A stretch of 51,240 nt of DNA from Chara braunii (Eukaryota > Streptophyta > Charophyceae > Charales > Characeae): positions 1,508,575-1,559,814 of the forward strand of contig BFEA01000086.1 of the NCBI GenBank assembly GCA_003427395.1, in the 5' to 3' direction. The notes beneath the pieces are model-generated. The model did not search any database and had not been told where the DNA came from. It saw only the letters and a list, made by a program, of their open reading frames with translations. How positions within the stretch are numbered: the stretch's first letter is position 1; each line of letters starts with the position of its first letter. Shown one piece after another: positions 1 to 10,300 of the stretch. Position numbers and translations under genes: made by a program.

Positions 1-212
1 GGGGGCTGAAGTACGTATCCCGCTCACTACGAACAATGTCGTGGCCATAATCAAGCGCACAATTTGCGTGTTGATGGGCCCGAAGCACTCGAACAAACCT
101 GGAGTTTATTCTGAGTTGCCGATCGAAGGCCGCTCCAAAAGACTACCGTGAAGATTGCCTACAAGGGAGAACTTCGAACACCGTTGGTGTGCTGGGGTGG
201 TTGGGGTTGGGT
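1..212. other. No recognisable feature
   Basis: Mixed-composition sequence with no convincing reading frame. The short frames that run on from here into the TG run are products of the dinucleotide repeat. Confidence 0.5.
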
Positions 213-219
213 GGTGTGT

Positions 220-280
<61 letters not shown>
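213..280. repeat. (TG)n microsatellite
   Basis: An almost pure TG dinucleotide run with one TA interruption near its start. The open frames across it on both strands encode poly-(Cys-Val) or poly-(His-Thr) and are not genes. Confidence 0.97.
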
Positions 281-281
<1 letters not shown>

Positions 282-596
282 TGGGTCCAGTACTCCAAGC
301 GATGGCAGTTGAACCATATCACTGCCCACTTAGCAACACTTACCAATGATTGTTTCGAATTAGTCTTATTTATGTCGCTCCAACATTAATTCCGGCTTTG
401 TTACAAAAAGTGAACAATCAAAAGGTTGACTTTTAACGAAATGTGTATTTACCCCATTTACAGAAACGAAAAAGTTATACCCACATGAACAGATCCGTCA
501 ATGCCCGCGTCCGCTGTCTGGTCAGGATGCCGCAGTACAGAGTGATGTTCCTTGCATGAGGTAAGATAAAAAAGGAGTGGGGGTGCGCTAGGATAT

Positions 597-597
<1 letters not shown>
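281..597. other. Gene-free spacer
   Basis: No coding frame, RNA gene or repeat unit was recognised. It ends at the poly(T) of the next element. Confidence 0.4.
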
Positions 598-640
<43 letters not shown>

Positions 641-812
641 GAAAACAACCCGAGTGAATGTTAGGGTTGCTGATAAGAGCAGACACCACTAGCATGCTCG
701 AGGAGGCTCCGTCTAGTCTCTTATACACATCTAGATGTGTATAAGAGACAGGTCTATTGGTGGGGAGCGACACCTGCTGGAAATCGGGGCCAGCATCCCT
801 CAACAGTTATAA
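598..812 (-). mobile_element. LINE 3'-end fragment, minus strand, poly(T) at left
   Basis: A 40-base T run (598-637), which is the poly(A) tail of a minus-strand element, is followed by sequence matching the reverse complement of the LINE 3' ends at 15395-15557 and 25340-25486. Shared words are aacccgagtga, taagagcagacac, ggaggctcc and tattggtggggagcgacacc. Three copies with the same order and each ending in poly(A) show it is the 3' UTR of one non-LTR family. This copy is split at 716-751 by library adapter sequence, so its continuity is not reliable. It contains no coding part. Confidence 0.75.
716..751. other. Nextera mate-pair junction adapter (assembly artefact)
   Basis: These 36 bases equal two Tn5 mosaic ends in inverted orientation (gtctcttatacacatct followed by agatgtgtataagagacag). 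That is the Nextera mate-pair junction adapter lacking only its first two bases. Its translation gives the well-known contaminant start MYKRQ at 737. The adapter interrupts a LINE 3' UTR between two copies of gtcta, so the flanks may have been joined artificially. Confidence 0.97.
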
Positions 813-844
813 CCAGGTGTTCCGTATTCCACTCGAAATCATGT

Positions 845-1180
845 CAATATGCCACGTGTCCATCCCACAGAATGCGTATGCAATTAACCGAAGCAACACG
901 TTGGCACACTCTAGCATATGATGAGCAGCATTGATTGCCTTCAAACGAGGGGATTAACTGCTCATCATGGTTAAAAAAAAGCTCCAGGACCTATTTCGAA
1001 AACCTCATCGTCCGCTTAACAAAACGTTCGCAGCACGGTGAAAGGAAGAGGTAACCAGAACAGAAAGTTAGATGAACTTATTGTGGATAATTCCGAAATC
1101 ATCACGAGGTTTAGCTCTTACAACTTATCCGGAAATCACCATATCCCTCCAGGATCCCCCTGCAGTCTTCATGATCATTG
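845..1180 (+). repeat. Direct repeat copy 1 (~335 bp)
   Basis: About 90% identical by eye to 2891-3220, from caatatgccacgtgt to atgatcattg. The pair flanks the Asn-rich reading frame at 1751-2635. Trimming to tgccacgtg...atgatca would give TG...CA ends as in a small LTR, but no primer-binding site or target duplication was seen. Confidence 0.9.
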
Positions 1181-1750
1181 GTTCACGTCACACAGTTTGA
1201 GAGGGGACGAGTATTCGAAGAGGGGACGTACAATTTACCATTTCAAAATTCTCTATTACCTCAGTGCGAAAAAACACAGGACCGACGATGAAAGTAACAC
1301 CACAAATTCCCCACTGAAATTACACATCTCACGCGGAAGGAGAGCAAAAACTCCCCCAAATCCTATGGTTGTACCTTACCTACCACGTGGGTAATCCCAA
1401 ATTTCACTAAACGCTTTAGGTCACGTAACTCACCCAGTTGGATCAATCGAAACACGAACCAGCCCCCTACGAACCAACCCCCCTGCTCATATGCAAAATC
1501 GATGGAACTTTATTTAGATTCTAAATCGAAATCGCACTATCACAGAGCAGAGCAGCAATCAATCCCTCCATCGCACCTTTTCAGCTGCATAACAAAACCA
1601 TCATTGTAAAAAGCCGCAAAAGGGTCCAGATCACGAGTAACACTCAAAACAGAACGATAAAAGCATACTCCCGCTGTCATGCATACCCCGCGGCGCCGCT
1701 CCAATCATCCACCACCCTTTCTCTCCCCTACTGCTCCCTCCGTAAAGACT
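1181..1750. other. Spacer inside the direct-repeat pair
   Basis: Mixed sequence without a convincing gene. It becomes pyrimidine-rich on the plus strand toward 1750. If the flanking repeats are LTR-like, this would be internal, non-coding element sequence. Confidence 0.4.
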
Positions 1751-2635
1751 CTACCCCACCCTAGAACCCTCCCCCCTATCCCCACCTGGATCCCATGAGA
1801 AAAGCTGTATGCTATTCCGCGCAGTCGGGGAGCCCCAAATCATCATAAGCATGCCCAAAGATGACCCCACCCCCGCAAGCTCGCCTTTCTCAAATACAAC
1901 AAAGGTCATACCCCCGTCAAATTCAATGTTATCACCTTCATTGCTAACACCCCTATTGTCTTGGAAACATGCACGAAGCTCACCTTCTTCGCTGGTGTTA
2001 TAGTGGTTGTTGGTGTTGTTGTTGTTGCCGTAATCGTTATCACTGGTATTGTTATCGTTGCCACCAGCGCTGACATTGTCATCACTATTTTGATTGTTGT
2101 TGACGACACCAGCGGAAGCGACGTCACTAGAACAACGATAATTGCTGCTTTTGTTATTGTTATTGTTGTCGCGGTTGTTGTTATTATAACAGACAACACC
2201 GCGAATGAAATCACCGATGTCTTTGCTGTCATCAATGTTGTTGGCGAGGACGGTAGTGCAAGTAAGATCGCCGTTGTCCATACTATCTATGTCGACGACG
2301 TCGTCAGCAACGGAGTTGATGTCATCCTCGTAACAACGGTCTTCCTGCTCAGCACATAGATCTTGCCCCTCCTCAAGATCTTCATAGAAGTTCCGCATCA
2401 AACTGCCCAATCGTGGTCCATCTATGAGCGCACGAAGATGAGGGGGCGGCACCTCCTCCAACCCCCATGCAGTCTCCAATAACTGCTCCTGCACACTCCG
2501 GGTCCACGGAATTGATGGCACTGTCGTTTCTGCAGTCACCGCTTTCAACTTCGCCACTTCATAGCACACCCGTTTTTTGCCCACTTGGACGATGGTAAGC
2601 CACTCATTGGCTTCTAACTCGCCCAAACTCGCCAT
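1751..2635 (-). CDS. Asn/Asp-rich low-complexity protein, function unknown
   Basis: A 294-residue frame starting MASLGELEANEW. Residues about 1-100 look like ordinary globular protein (WLTIVQVGKKRVCYEVAKL, then a helical stretch RALIDGPRLGSLMRNFYEDLEE). Residues about 105-225 are an acidic, Asn-rich tract of NNNN and DNN runs coded by AAC/AAT repeats. The tail is Gly-rich. I recognise no family. The start is chosen because the ordered part begins there; no frame extends it. The direct repeats on either side suggest it lies inside a mobile unit, but that is inference. The complementary strand is also open across the Asn tract because of the repeated codon, so the low-complexity half is weak evidence on its own. 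Confidence 0.5.
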   Translation of the reverse strand: MASLGELEANEWLTIVQVGKKRVCYEVAKLKAVTAETTVPSIPWTRSVQEQLLETAWGLEEVPPPHLRALIDGPRLGSLMRNFYEDLEEGQDLCAEQEDRCYEDDINSVADDVVDIDSMDNGDLTCTTVLANNIDDSKDIGDFIRGVVCYNNNNRDNNNNNKSSNYRCSSDVASAGVVNNNQNSDDNVSAGGNDNNTSDNDYGNNNNTNNHYNTSEEGELRACFQDNRGVSNEGDNIEFDGGMTFVVFEKGELAGVGSSLGMLMMIWGSPTARNSIQLFSWDPGGDRGEGSRVG

Positions 2636-2800
2636 CGAAGATATCAGAAGCTGCCACCACTATCACAATCTATCAACAATTCCACAGCTGGCATCACCCC
2701 TGCCCGTGCGTCGCGGAACACCCAATTCCAATAATAGTCGCCACGTGGCAACCAAGCCGCCACCCACGTCTGCTGGGCGCACGTCCAGGCCTAACAGCCG

Positions 2801-2819
2801 AGGGGCNCCCCCCCCCCCC
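2801..2819. other. Ambiguous base beside a C homopolymer
   Basis: One N at 2807 followed by about 12 C residues marks a poorly resolved assembly junction. Immediately after it begins a tract with repeated gcgctagc. Confidence 0.8.
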
Positions 2820-2890
2820 TGGCGCTAGTCGAGTCGGCAGACAAAGCCTTGCCGGTCTGGCGGCATCGGAGCGCTAGCGCTAGCTCATGC

Positions 2891-3220
2891 CAATATGCCA
2901 CGTGTTCATCCCACAGAATGCGTACGTAATCAACCGAAGCAACACGCTGACACACTCTAGCATCTGATGAGCAGCATTGATTGCCCTCAAACGAGGGGAT
3001 TAACTGCTCATCATGGTTAAAAAAAAGCTCCTATTCCAAAACCCTCATCGTCCGCTTAACAAAACGTTCGCAGCACGGTGAAAGGAAGAGGTAACCAGAA
3101 CAGGAAGTTAGATGAACTTATTGTGGATAATTCCTAAATCATCACGAGGTTTAACTCTCACAACTTATCCGGAAATCACCATATCCCCCCACAATCCCCC
3201 CACAATTTTCATGATCATTG
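2891..3220 (+). repeat. Direct repeat copy 2 (~330 bp)
   Basis: Second copy of the repeat at 845-1180, same orientation, about 2.04 kb away. The two differ by point changes and small indels, for example a deletion after aaaaaagctcc, so this is a real old duplication and not an assembly echo. Confidence 0.9.
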
Positions 3221-3754
3221 TATCAAGAATGGTGGTAGGATGGGAGTCTCGGGAGTATGTAAAACAAAACAAAAAAAAAGAGTTCGGAGCTCATGGGAAA
3301 CAATGATTTGAAGCGCCAAGTCCCTTGCAAAAAAGTGGCATCATGAGAAATTGCCAATTTCATAAGTTTTAAGAACACCGCAGAGGATGATATGAGCATC
3401 CCTCTGTGGTATCCTCTGTTGGACGACTCCTTTCAATTGGTGGGGAGCAGAAACTCAAAGAAGACCAAAAATTTTTAAGTCGAGTTGAAAGCAGAATAGA
3501 AAGGGCACACTAATTAGGAGCAAACAGAGCCCTGTTCTCCCCTTCAATATAGCGCCGTAGGTTTCACGCCTGAGTTGCACCAAGCTGCACCGAATATGTT
3601 CTTGGTTCACAACTTGTTGCCTTCACTTTTAGTGGTTCTGAGGATGGTCAGAATGACGCTGGTCAGTTTCCTGGGGTGAGTTGCGCCGCCCTGTTACATG
3701 TAGCTTTCCGGGAGCATGAGGCCCGACGGAGGGATCTGGGGAGTATTATTCTCT
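3221..3754. other. Gene-free spacer before the satellite
   Basis: No gene recognised. At about 3400-3450, ggacgactcc and attggtggggagcag resemble short words in the LINE 3' UTR family, which may be a worn fragment. Confidence 0.4.
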
Positions 3755-5921
3755 GCTTTACTCCACTCTGCTCTTCACTACTCCACTCCGCTCTACTTTA
3801 CTTCACTCTCCTGAGTCTCCTCCACTCCACCTACTCCACTCCACTTCACTCCAGTCTACTTTACTAAGTTTACTCCATTCGACTCCACTCGACTCCACTC
3901 TACTATACTCCACTCAACTCCACTCCACTCCACTTCACTCCACTCCACTCCACTCCACTCCACTAAGTCTCCACTCTACTCCACTCTACTCTGCTCCACT
4001 CTACTCCACTCCACTTCATTCCACTTTACTCCACTCCACTCCACTGTACTGTACTCCACTCAACTATGCTCCACTCAACTCCACTTCACTCCATTCTCCT
4101 CCACTCCACTCCATTCCACTCCACTTCACTCCAATCCACTCCACTCCACTCCATTCCACCTCACTCGACTTCATTCCACCCTACTTAGCTCCACTCCACT
4201 TCACTCCACTCTACTCTACTCTACTGTACTCTAATCCACTTAACTCTTTCTGGCTCTACTCTACTATACTATATGCTACTCTACTCGACACTACGCTACC
4301 GTGACTCTGCTCTACTCTGCTTTACTTTGCTTTACTCTTAGACTACTCGACTCTACTCTACTCTACTTTACTTTGCTTTACTCTTAGACTACTCGACTTT
4401 ACTCTACTTTACTCTATTCTACTATGCTCTACCCCATTGTGCTCTGCTCTACTCCACTTTAATCTATTACACTTTGATCTTCTCCACACTCCTCCTCTCC
4501 ACTCTACTCCAGTCCTCTCCACTCCACTCGACTCCACTGCACTTGACTCCACTGCATTTGACTTCACTCCACTTCACTCCAATCCACTCCACTCGCCTCC
4601 ACTGAGTCACTCCACTCGCCCCCATTCCACTCCACTCTACTCTATTTTGCTCCACTCTATTATGCTCCGCTTCGCTCCACTCCACTTTGCTTCACTCCAC
4701 TCCACTTCACTTCACTCTGGTCCACTCAATTTCACTCCTCTCCACTCCTCTCCTCTCCACTCCTCTCATGTCCGCTCCTCTCCTCTCCACTCCTTTCCGC
4801 TCCTCTCCTCTCCACTCCTTTCCGCTCCTCTCCTCTCCACTCCTTTCCGCTCCTCTCCGCTCCTCTCCACTCCCCTCCCCTCTGCTCTACTCCTCCCCAT
4901 TCCACTCCATTCCACTCCACTCTACTACACTCCATTGCACTCCACTCCACTCCACTCTACGTCACTCTACTTTGCTTTACTTTACTCATCTCTACTCTGC
5001 TCTACTCTATTATACTCTTATGTACTTCATACTGTTGTACTTTATGCTATGATACTCTTATCTTCTCACTCTACTCTACTCTAAACTATTTGTTTTTACT
5101 CTTCTTTACGCGATCCTACTCTACACTGCTCTATTGTATTTTATTTTACTATACGATACTCGGCTCTACTATAGTAGTATAGTACATTGTATGATACTCT
5201 ATTGTACTCGACAATGCGATACTCTACGGTATGATAGTTCAACTTCACGGTACAATATTGTATGCGACGACACTCTACTCGATGCCACTCTATTATTCTA
5301 TACTCACTCTACGATACTTTACTATACGATACTCTACTCGACAATACTCTATTGTATCAACTTGTATAATAATTTACTCTACAATACTCTACATTAAGCT
5401 ACTTTACTCTCATGCACTCTATTATGCTCCACTCCATTGTGCTTCACTCCCCTCTGTTCGACTCTACTCAACTTTATTCTACTCTACTCTACGTCGCTCT
5501 ACTTTGTTCAATGATACTCTGCTCTACTTTACTCTACTCTACTCTACTCTACTCTACTCTACTTTACTCTACTCTACTCTATTCTACTCTACTATACTCT
5601 TTATTAATCCACTATGTTCCATGATACTCTTCTCTTTGATATTTTACCTCTATTCTACTTTTCTCTACTCTTCTCTTATCTACACTTCTCTACTCCACTG
5701 TACTTTACTTTTCTCTATTTTACCCTGCTCTACATTACAATGTTCTACTTTATTATGTTCTACTCTACGATACTCTATAATTTTTTACTCTACTCTACTC
5801 TATTGCACTTTACTCTACTCTGTAGTACTCTAATGTACTTAACTCTAGTTTACTCTACTCTACCCTACGATTCCCTACTCTACTCTACGATACTACACTC
5901 TACTTTATTTTATATTCCTTC
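3755..5921. repeat. CTCCA/CTCTA pentanucleotide satellite, left block
   Basis: More than 2 kb of degenerate 5-bp units. CTCCA dominates to about 4250, then CTCTA mixed with ctcct near 4730-4870, then increasingly diverged tacga/tactc variants. Long Ser/Leu/Thr/His-rich frames are open on both strands only because the unit lacks stops. It continues beyond the SINE at 6447-6731. Confidence 0.95.
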
Positions 5922-6446
5922 TTTTTTTTTTTTTTTTTTTTTTTGAAGGACAGCAGTCTTGAGGTATATCCACAGGTGATCGGCCCCGGGTAATTCAAGA
6001 TTATCATGGAAGTTATTATTGTAGATTATATGTCATGATCATGACGTATTGAATTTCCTTATTGAACTTATATTGAGACAGGTATGTTGAGAGTTCTTTT
6101 TGAAGCCTCTGGAAATATCGTGAAATTGAGGGTCTCAACCTTGATAAGCATTGTAATAATGAATGTGAGCTATAATAATTATGCCTGAGAACTTAACCTG
6201 AGAGCTTTTTTTATTCGGTGTGTCCTGACCGGCCGCGGTAGGAGTACCTGAGCAGCCACTTCCACTTAGCCCGATGCTCCCTCATTGCAACGGGTTATAG
6301 GGCGGCACACCTCGCCCCAGCGAGTTACCGGTGTTGACTAGCCATTGCCACCAATCCTTCTGACGCCACTGAAAGTGACGACAATGGGAATAGAACCCAA
6401 CACCTACGCGGTGCCGCTCAGGCATGGAAACCTATTGAGCTAGCCG
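5922..6446 (-). mobile_element. tRNA-derived SINE inserted in the satellite
   Basis: About 525 bp of unrelated sequence interrupts the satellite. Its left end is a 23-base T run (5922-5944), the poly(A) tail of a minus-strand element. Its right end is a tRNA-like head. On the minus strand TAGCTCAATAGG (6442-6431) fits the RNA polymerase III A box. GGTTCTATTCC (6397-6387) fits the B box within a TGGG/CCCA T-arm-like stem. The boxes are about 33 bases apart, the normal spacing. The body between about 5945 and 6375 is not recognised. No clear target duplication is visible in the satellite flanks. Confidence 0.75.
6387..6442 (-). promoter_or_regulatory. Internal RNA polymerase III promoter (A and B boxes)
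   Basis: A box at 6442-6431 and B box at 6397-6387 on the minus strand, as expected at the 5' end of a tRNA-derived SINE. The B box differs from GGTTCGANTCC at one or two positions, so activity is uncertain. Confidence 0.65.
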
Positions 6447-6732
6447 ATACTCTACTCTGAGTCTACGATTGTCTACCATACTCTACTAAATACTCTGTAT
6501 GATGCTGAGCTAGCCGATAGTCTACAATATTCTGCGACTCTGTATAATACTTTACTTTACTTTACGATACCGTATTCTATGACACTCTACTCTATGGTAT
6601 TATGTGACTCTGTATGATAGGATACTCTACTCTACAATACTGTTATAGTATTTTATAACACTCTACTGTACTATACTGTACTGTATGGTCCTCTACTCCA
6701 CGATACTCAGCTCTACTTTACTCTACTCTACA
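6447..6732. repeat. CTCTA satellite, right block
   Basis: The satellite resumes directly after the SINE head and runs to the edge of the LTR retrotransposon. A partial copy of the SINE head (gagctagccgata) recurs at about 6513-6525, suggesting a local duplication after the SINE inserted. Confidence 0.85.
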
Positions 6733-7429
6733 TGCAATGTAGATCAGAGGCAACGCCACATCAGCATGCAATGTAGATCAGAGGCAACGCCACATCAACA
6801 TGCAGTGTAGATCAGAGGCAACGCCACATCAGCATGCAATGTAGACAAGAGGCAGCGCCACATCAGCATGCAATGTAGACCAGATGACAACGCCACATCA
6901 ACAATGTCGGACGCTCAATGCAGAACGCGCCAGCAAGCTGTCACAGTCCACAATGTCGTCCACAGTGCTTGCGCGCAGCCAACGTCTCGCTAGTGTTGTG
7001 CCAGCGTTAATGTCAGCGTCTGGTCGAAGTCAAGCCAGAGTCCAAGCAGCACAGTAAGACTGAATGTTGACCACCTCGAAGACAACCTTTAAGTAGCATT
7101 TGACGAGGCTATCTGGCCTCGGTTCCCTCCCCACAGTGGTCCAGATTGACTCACACTCGAGGTTATGGATTATGTACAATTTCAGACTTCCCTTTGGACT
7201 TTATGTTGTCTGGGTACCTGCAGACAAACAAATGTGCATGCCTGACTGGCGGTCTGGGTTGGGTACCTTTGACTTCGACTATTGGATAGACCGACAATTG
7301 ACTTGGTCAACTGTATCTCGCCTAGGCCCTTAATTTTTTTATGGGGTGTTTTGCCCCTCTTCAGCCTGGATCTGAGTGCGGCCTGCAACCCTTTGACTTT
7401 CCACGAGGCATACAACATGGATTATTGCA
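6733..7429 (-). repeat. 3' LTR
   Basis: Matches 14268-15010 over its whole length, beginning tgcaatgtag and ending ttattgca (TG...CA). Its outer (left) part is five tandem units of about 37 bp containing gcaatgtagatcagaggc and gccacatca, to about 6903. The rest is unique LTR sequence. Confidence 0.88.
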
Positions 7430-7447
7430 TTCCTGTCGGCCCAGTTT

Positions 7448-7813
7448 TCAAGTTTGATCGCAAAATACATCAATCTTATTCAACCCACGTTCATGTGCAG
7501 CAACGATGTGTGAAGTAGTAGATAAGAGTTCTTTGTTATTGAACCATCTGGATTTAAATGAAGGTTGGGACTTGAACTTGACTTTATAATGCTTCTGAGG
7601 TCTTCCTCTGCCACCTGTAGAAAAATAGCCATGTTCTAGTATTTTTTCAACCTCATATCCTTCATTCATAAAGGGTGGAAACATAAATGGCTTATTAGGA
7701 AAGTTACCACCTTCTACATAGGGTAGCAGCTTAGACGCATGAAAGAGAGGGTATGACCTTAGGTGTGGAGGTACATCGATGCGGTAGAAAGGTCCGTCTT
7801 CATCTCCAATCAC
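7448..7813 (-). pseudogene. Integrase C-terminal tail with chromodomain-like segment
   Basis: A 121-residue fragment. The first half (FYRIDVPPHLRSYPLFHASKL) is the post-integrase segment typical of Ty3/gypsy Pol, with its conserved FHVS-like FHAS. It is followed by a chromodomain-like stretch YEVEKILEH...KHYKVKFKSQP...RWFNNKELL, in which an aromatic residue, the (Y/F)xVKF strand and the W of the W-x-x-x-x-L pattern can be matched. Such domains direct integration to modified chromatin in chromoviruses. It lies just inside the 3' LTR, the expected end of Pol. It is separated by stops from the integrase core. Confidence 0.8.
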
Positions 7814-7897
7814 CTTGAAAACTTCCCAGGGGCCATAGTAGACAGGTCACAGTTTCTGAGACACATTTTTATCTAAGGAAAACTCCTTAGACTAAAC

Positions 7898-8251
7898 CTA
7901 GACAAGATCCCCTTCTTGAAATTGTGAAGGTCGGCGATGTTCGTTAGCTTGTTCAATCATTTGTAGTTGGGCTTTCTGTATGTTTTCCTTAACCTTCTTA
8001 ATGTCTTCTTTATACAAAACCATGAATTCACGCGTACTTGGGGGTGGCCTCTGAATCTGGTCCCGTGCCAGCGCATCAATGGGACTCCTAGACTTCCATC
8101 CCTTAGGCAAGTTTTCATCCCAATCTATCTGATCAGGCCGGGCATACATTCGCAAAAGTTGTTGACAAAAACGGTTCATTTGCTCAGTTTGGTCATTCGT
8201 TACAGGATGACTGTCTGATGACATGGTCAATCTGGTCTGATAGACTTCCAT
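7898..8251 (-). pseudogene. Integrase core, C-terminal part
   Basis: A 117-residue fragment. SSDSHPVTNDQTEQMNRF corresponds to the SSAYHPQTDGQTERVN block of Ty3/gypsy integrases and retains the catalytic Glu (QTE). It continues through the conserved W (IDWDENLP) into the non-catalytic tail ending FQEGDLV. Just upstream the frame reads VSNRDVRFTS where the family normally has VSDRDPRFTS. The second catalytic Asp is therefore replaced by Asn, which would inactivate the enzyme. Confidence 0.85.
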
Positions 8252-8332
8252 GAACTTCTGCCATTGTAGACTAGTGAACCGAACATCCCTATTAGAGACG
8301 ATGGTTTTCGGGAATCCATACTCAAAGACCCA

Positions 8333-8605
8333 TCACATCTGATACTTCTGTTTGACTAGTCCGGTTCTAACTTCAGTAGGCAAATGAATGAACATAATAG
8401 ACTTAGAGAATCTATCTACGATGACCATTACCCGAATGTTGTCATTTCGACTCTTAGTGAGACTCATAAACTCAATAGAAATAGACTCACCTGACTCACT
8501 TGGAATTGAAAACGGTCTCAACAGTCTCATCGGATTCTCATGTGAGGGTTTGTTCCTTTGACAGACAAGATAAGTTCGCATATAGGTTAATACATCTGCC
8601 TTCAT
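8333..8605 (-). pseudogene. Integrase zinc-binding remnant and first catalytic block
   Basis: A 90-residue fragment including CQRNKPSHENPMRLLRPF, the segment after the HHCC zinc finger, and then ESISIEFMSLTKS...IRVMVIVDRFSKS. In active Ty3/gypsy integrases the first catalytic Asp lies in the equivalent of SIDFI/SMDFI. Here that position reads IEF, a conservative but usually inactivating change. It sits between RNase H and the rest of integrase, in the expected order. Confidence 0.85.
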
Positions 8606-8830
8606 TCCTTTCCATTCAAAACGTTATTGCATATCGACATACGTCTTCTTAAAACCAAAGTGACTTTCTGCATCATGGCATTACCCAATAATCATACTGT
8701 TCATTGGTTCTTGGCGAGGAATACACAATATTTCTTCGGTTTGATCCAAATTGAAAATTAAATTATAAGTCATTCGATATTCACTGATAAGGAGTTCAGG
8801 GTTCTTTCGTAAAGTCTCAATGATGGAACT

Positions 8831-9100
8831 TCAAATAGGATTACTTCCACAACCCTTGCTGATTTGTTCTTTTAGTTTGTTCTTGATATCGAGGTAGGAG
8901 ACGATGGTTCCAAATAAATATGCATGCCTGGACAAAGCATCTGCAACCACGTTAGACTTACCTTTGATGGTTTTCACCTCAAAGTCAAACATATGTAAGA
9001 AAGCGGACCATCTTACGAACTTTTTAGAGAGTTTAGGATGAGTCTTGATCCACTTCAAAGTAGAGTGGTCAGAATAGACAATGAAATGTCTTCCTAACAC
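8831..9100 (-). pseudogene. RNase H, C-terminal part
   Basis: An 89-residue fragment. GRHFIVYSDHSTLKWI matches the family pattern F.V.TDH..L..L, and KGKSNVVADALSRH matches the GK.N.VADALSR ending of Ty3/gypsy RNase H. The N-terminal part of the domain lies in broken frames upstream, to about 9350. Role in an active element: removal of RNA from the RNA-DNA hybrid during reverse transcription. Confidence 0.88.
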
Positions 9101-9481
9101 GTAATGTTTTCAGGTGTTTAGTGCAACAGCTAAGGCATACAATTTTTTTTCATAGGTGGAGTTGGCCGCTTTCTCTGATAGAAGTCTTCTGGACATAAAC
9201 TGGATAGGTCTCTATCCCTTACCGTCATCCTGTTGTAGCACAACTCAAATCTCATGCTGACTTGCATCAGTCGTGATGATGAAGAGAAGAAAATGGTCAG
9301 CAATCTTTAAGACAAGGTAGTGAGTCAGAACATGCTTTTACTTTTACCAAGGTTTTTTCTTTTTCAGCAATCTTCGCATAGGAGCAACTATCAAAGAGAA
9401 GTTTCTAACGAACTTCCTACAGTAGTTAGCAAGTCCTAGAAATTTTTTAAACTCAATTATAGTTTTAGGTTGTGGCCAATC

Positions 9482-9790
9482 TCATATTGTTGTAATTTTC
9501 TTTTCTTCAGTCCTTAGTCCTTCCTCATTCACTATATGCCATAAGTACAAGACTTCAGGCTTAGCAAACTCAGACTTCTTCGGATTCAGTTTGAAGTTGC
9601 CCTCGCACAACTTCTGCAAAACCATTCGTAGGTGTTTCTCGTGATCTTCAAGTATCTTACTATACACTAGAATGTCATCGAGATAGACTAGTAAGAAATG
9701 ATTAAGCCATTGACGAAACAATTCGTTTATTGACCTTTGGAAGGTTGCAGGCTCATTGGTCAAACCGAAAGGCATAACCACGAAGTTCAA
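9482..9790 (-). pseudogene. Reverse transcriptase, palm with YLDD
   Basis: A 102-residue fragment. MPFGLTNEPATFQRSINELF is the block before the catalytic motif, followed by LLVYLDDILVYSKILEDHEKHL with an intact YLDD catalytic pair. Then comes the thumb-side sequence KLCEGNFKLNPKKSEF. This is standard Ty3/gypsy RT. Stops separate it from the N-terminal RT block at 9897-10300 and from RNase H. Confidence 0.93.
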
Positions 9791-9896
9791 TTCGTAGTGA
9801 CTATACCTGGTTCAAAATGTCGTCTTATGTTGATTTTTAGAAGCCAGGAGCCACCTCGATCTGATGGTACCCTGACTTCAAATGAAGCTTACGAAA

Positions 9897-10300
9897 TTAC
9901 TTATTGTCTTGCAACTGGTCTAATAGGTCGTCAATGCACGAAAGCGGTTCCTCGTTTTTTACAGTGACGGAGTCCAACCCTTGATAATCTATGCATAGAC
10001 GAAGTTCACCTTTCTTTTTGAAAACGAATAAGACAGGCACATCATAAGGAGATGAGCTAGGGCGAATCCATCCTTTGTCAGTAAGTTTTTGCAGTTGCTT
10101 GCGCAATCCCTCAAGTTCCGTGGGAGACATTCAATAGATGAGACCTTTGAGAATCTTGTTTCCGGGAATAAGCTCAATCGTGTACTTAATAACACACTCA
10201 GTGATTCTCGTCGGCTCAGTCTGCAAATCCTTATATTCATCGAGAAGTTTCTCGATAGAAGGTGGATAGGATGAAGAACATTCACCGACTCATTTGACAA
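9897..10300 (-). pseudogene. Reverse transcriptase, N-terminal fingers
   Basis: [20 protein letters not shown] followed by [21 protein letters not shown] and IDDLLDQL. This is the canonical Ty3/gypsy RT start (GxIRPSxSP, then R.CIDYR.LN..T.KN.YPLP.IDDLLD). Upstream, in a second frame, lies the linker from protease with IELIPGNKILKGLIY. Several substitutions (Q for R after DY, E for Y before PL) and frame breaks show decay. Confidence 0.9.

Noticed and set aside
143-349. Poly-(His-Thr) and poly-(Cys-Val) reading frames
   Set aside because: Direct translation of the TG microsatellite.
737-934. Protein starting MYKRQ
   Set aside because: The first residues come from the Nextera adapter and the rest is non-coding LINE 3' UTR and spacer.
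3676-5946. Long Ser/Leu/His/Thr-rich and Glu/Trp/Arg-rich open frames on both strands
   Set aside because: They are translations of the CTCCA/CTCTA pentamer, which lacks stop codons in several frames. There is no conserved protein feature.
6387-6446. A functional tRNA gene
   Set aside because: The head has A and B boxes but no full cloverleaf with a plausible anticodon arm and acceptor stem, and it is attached to a long body with a poly(A) tail.
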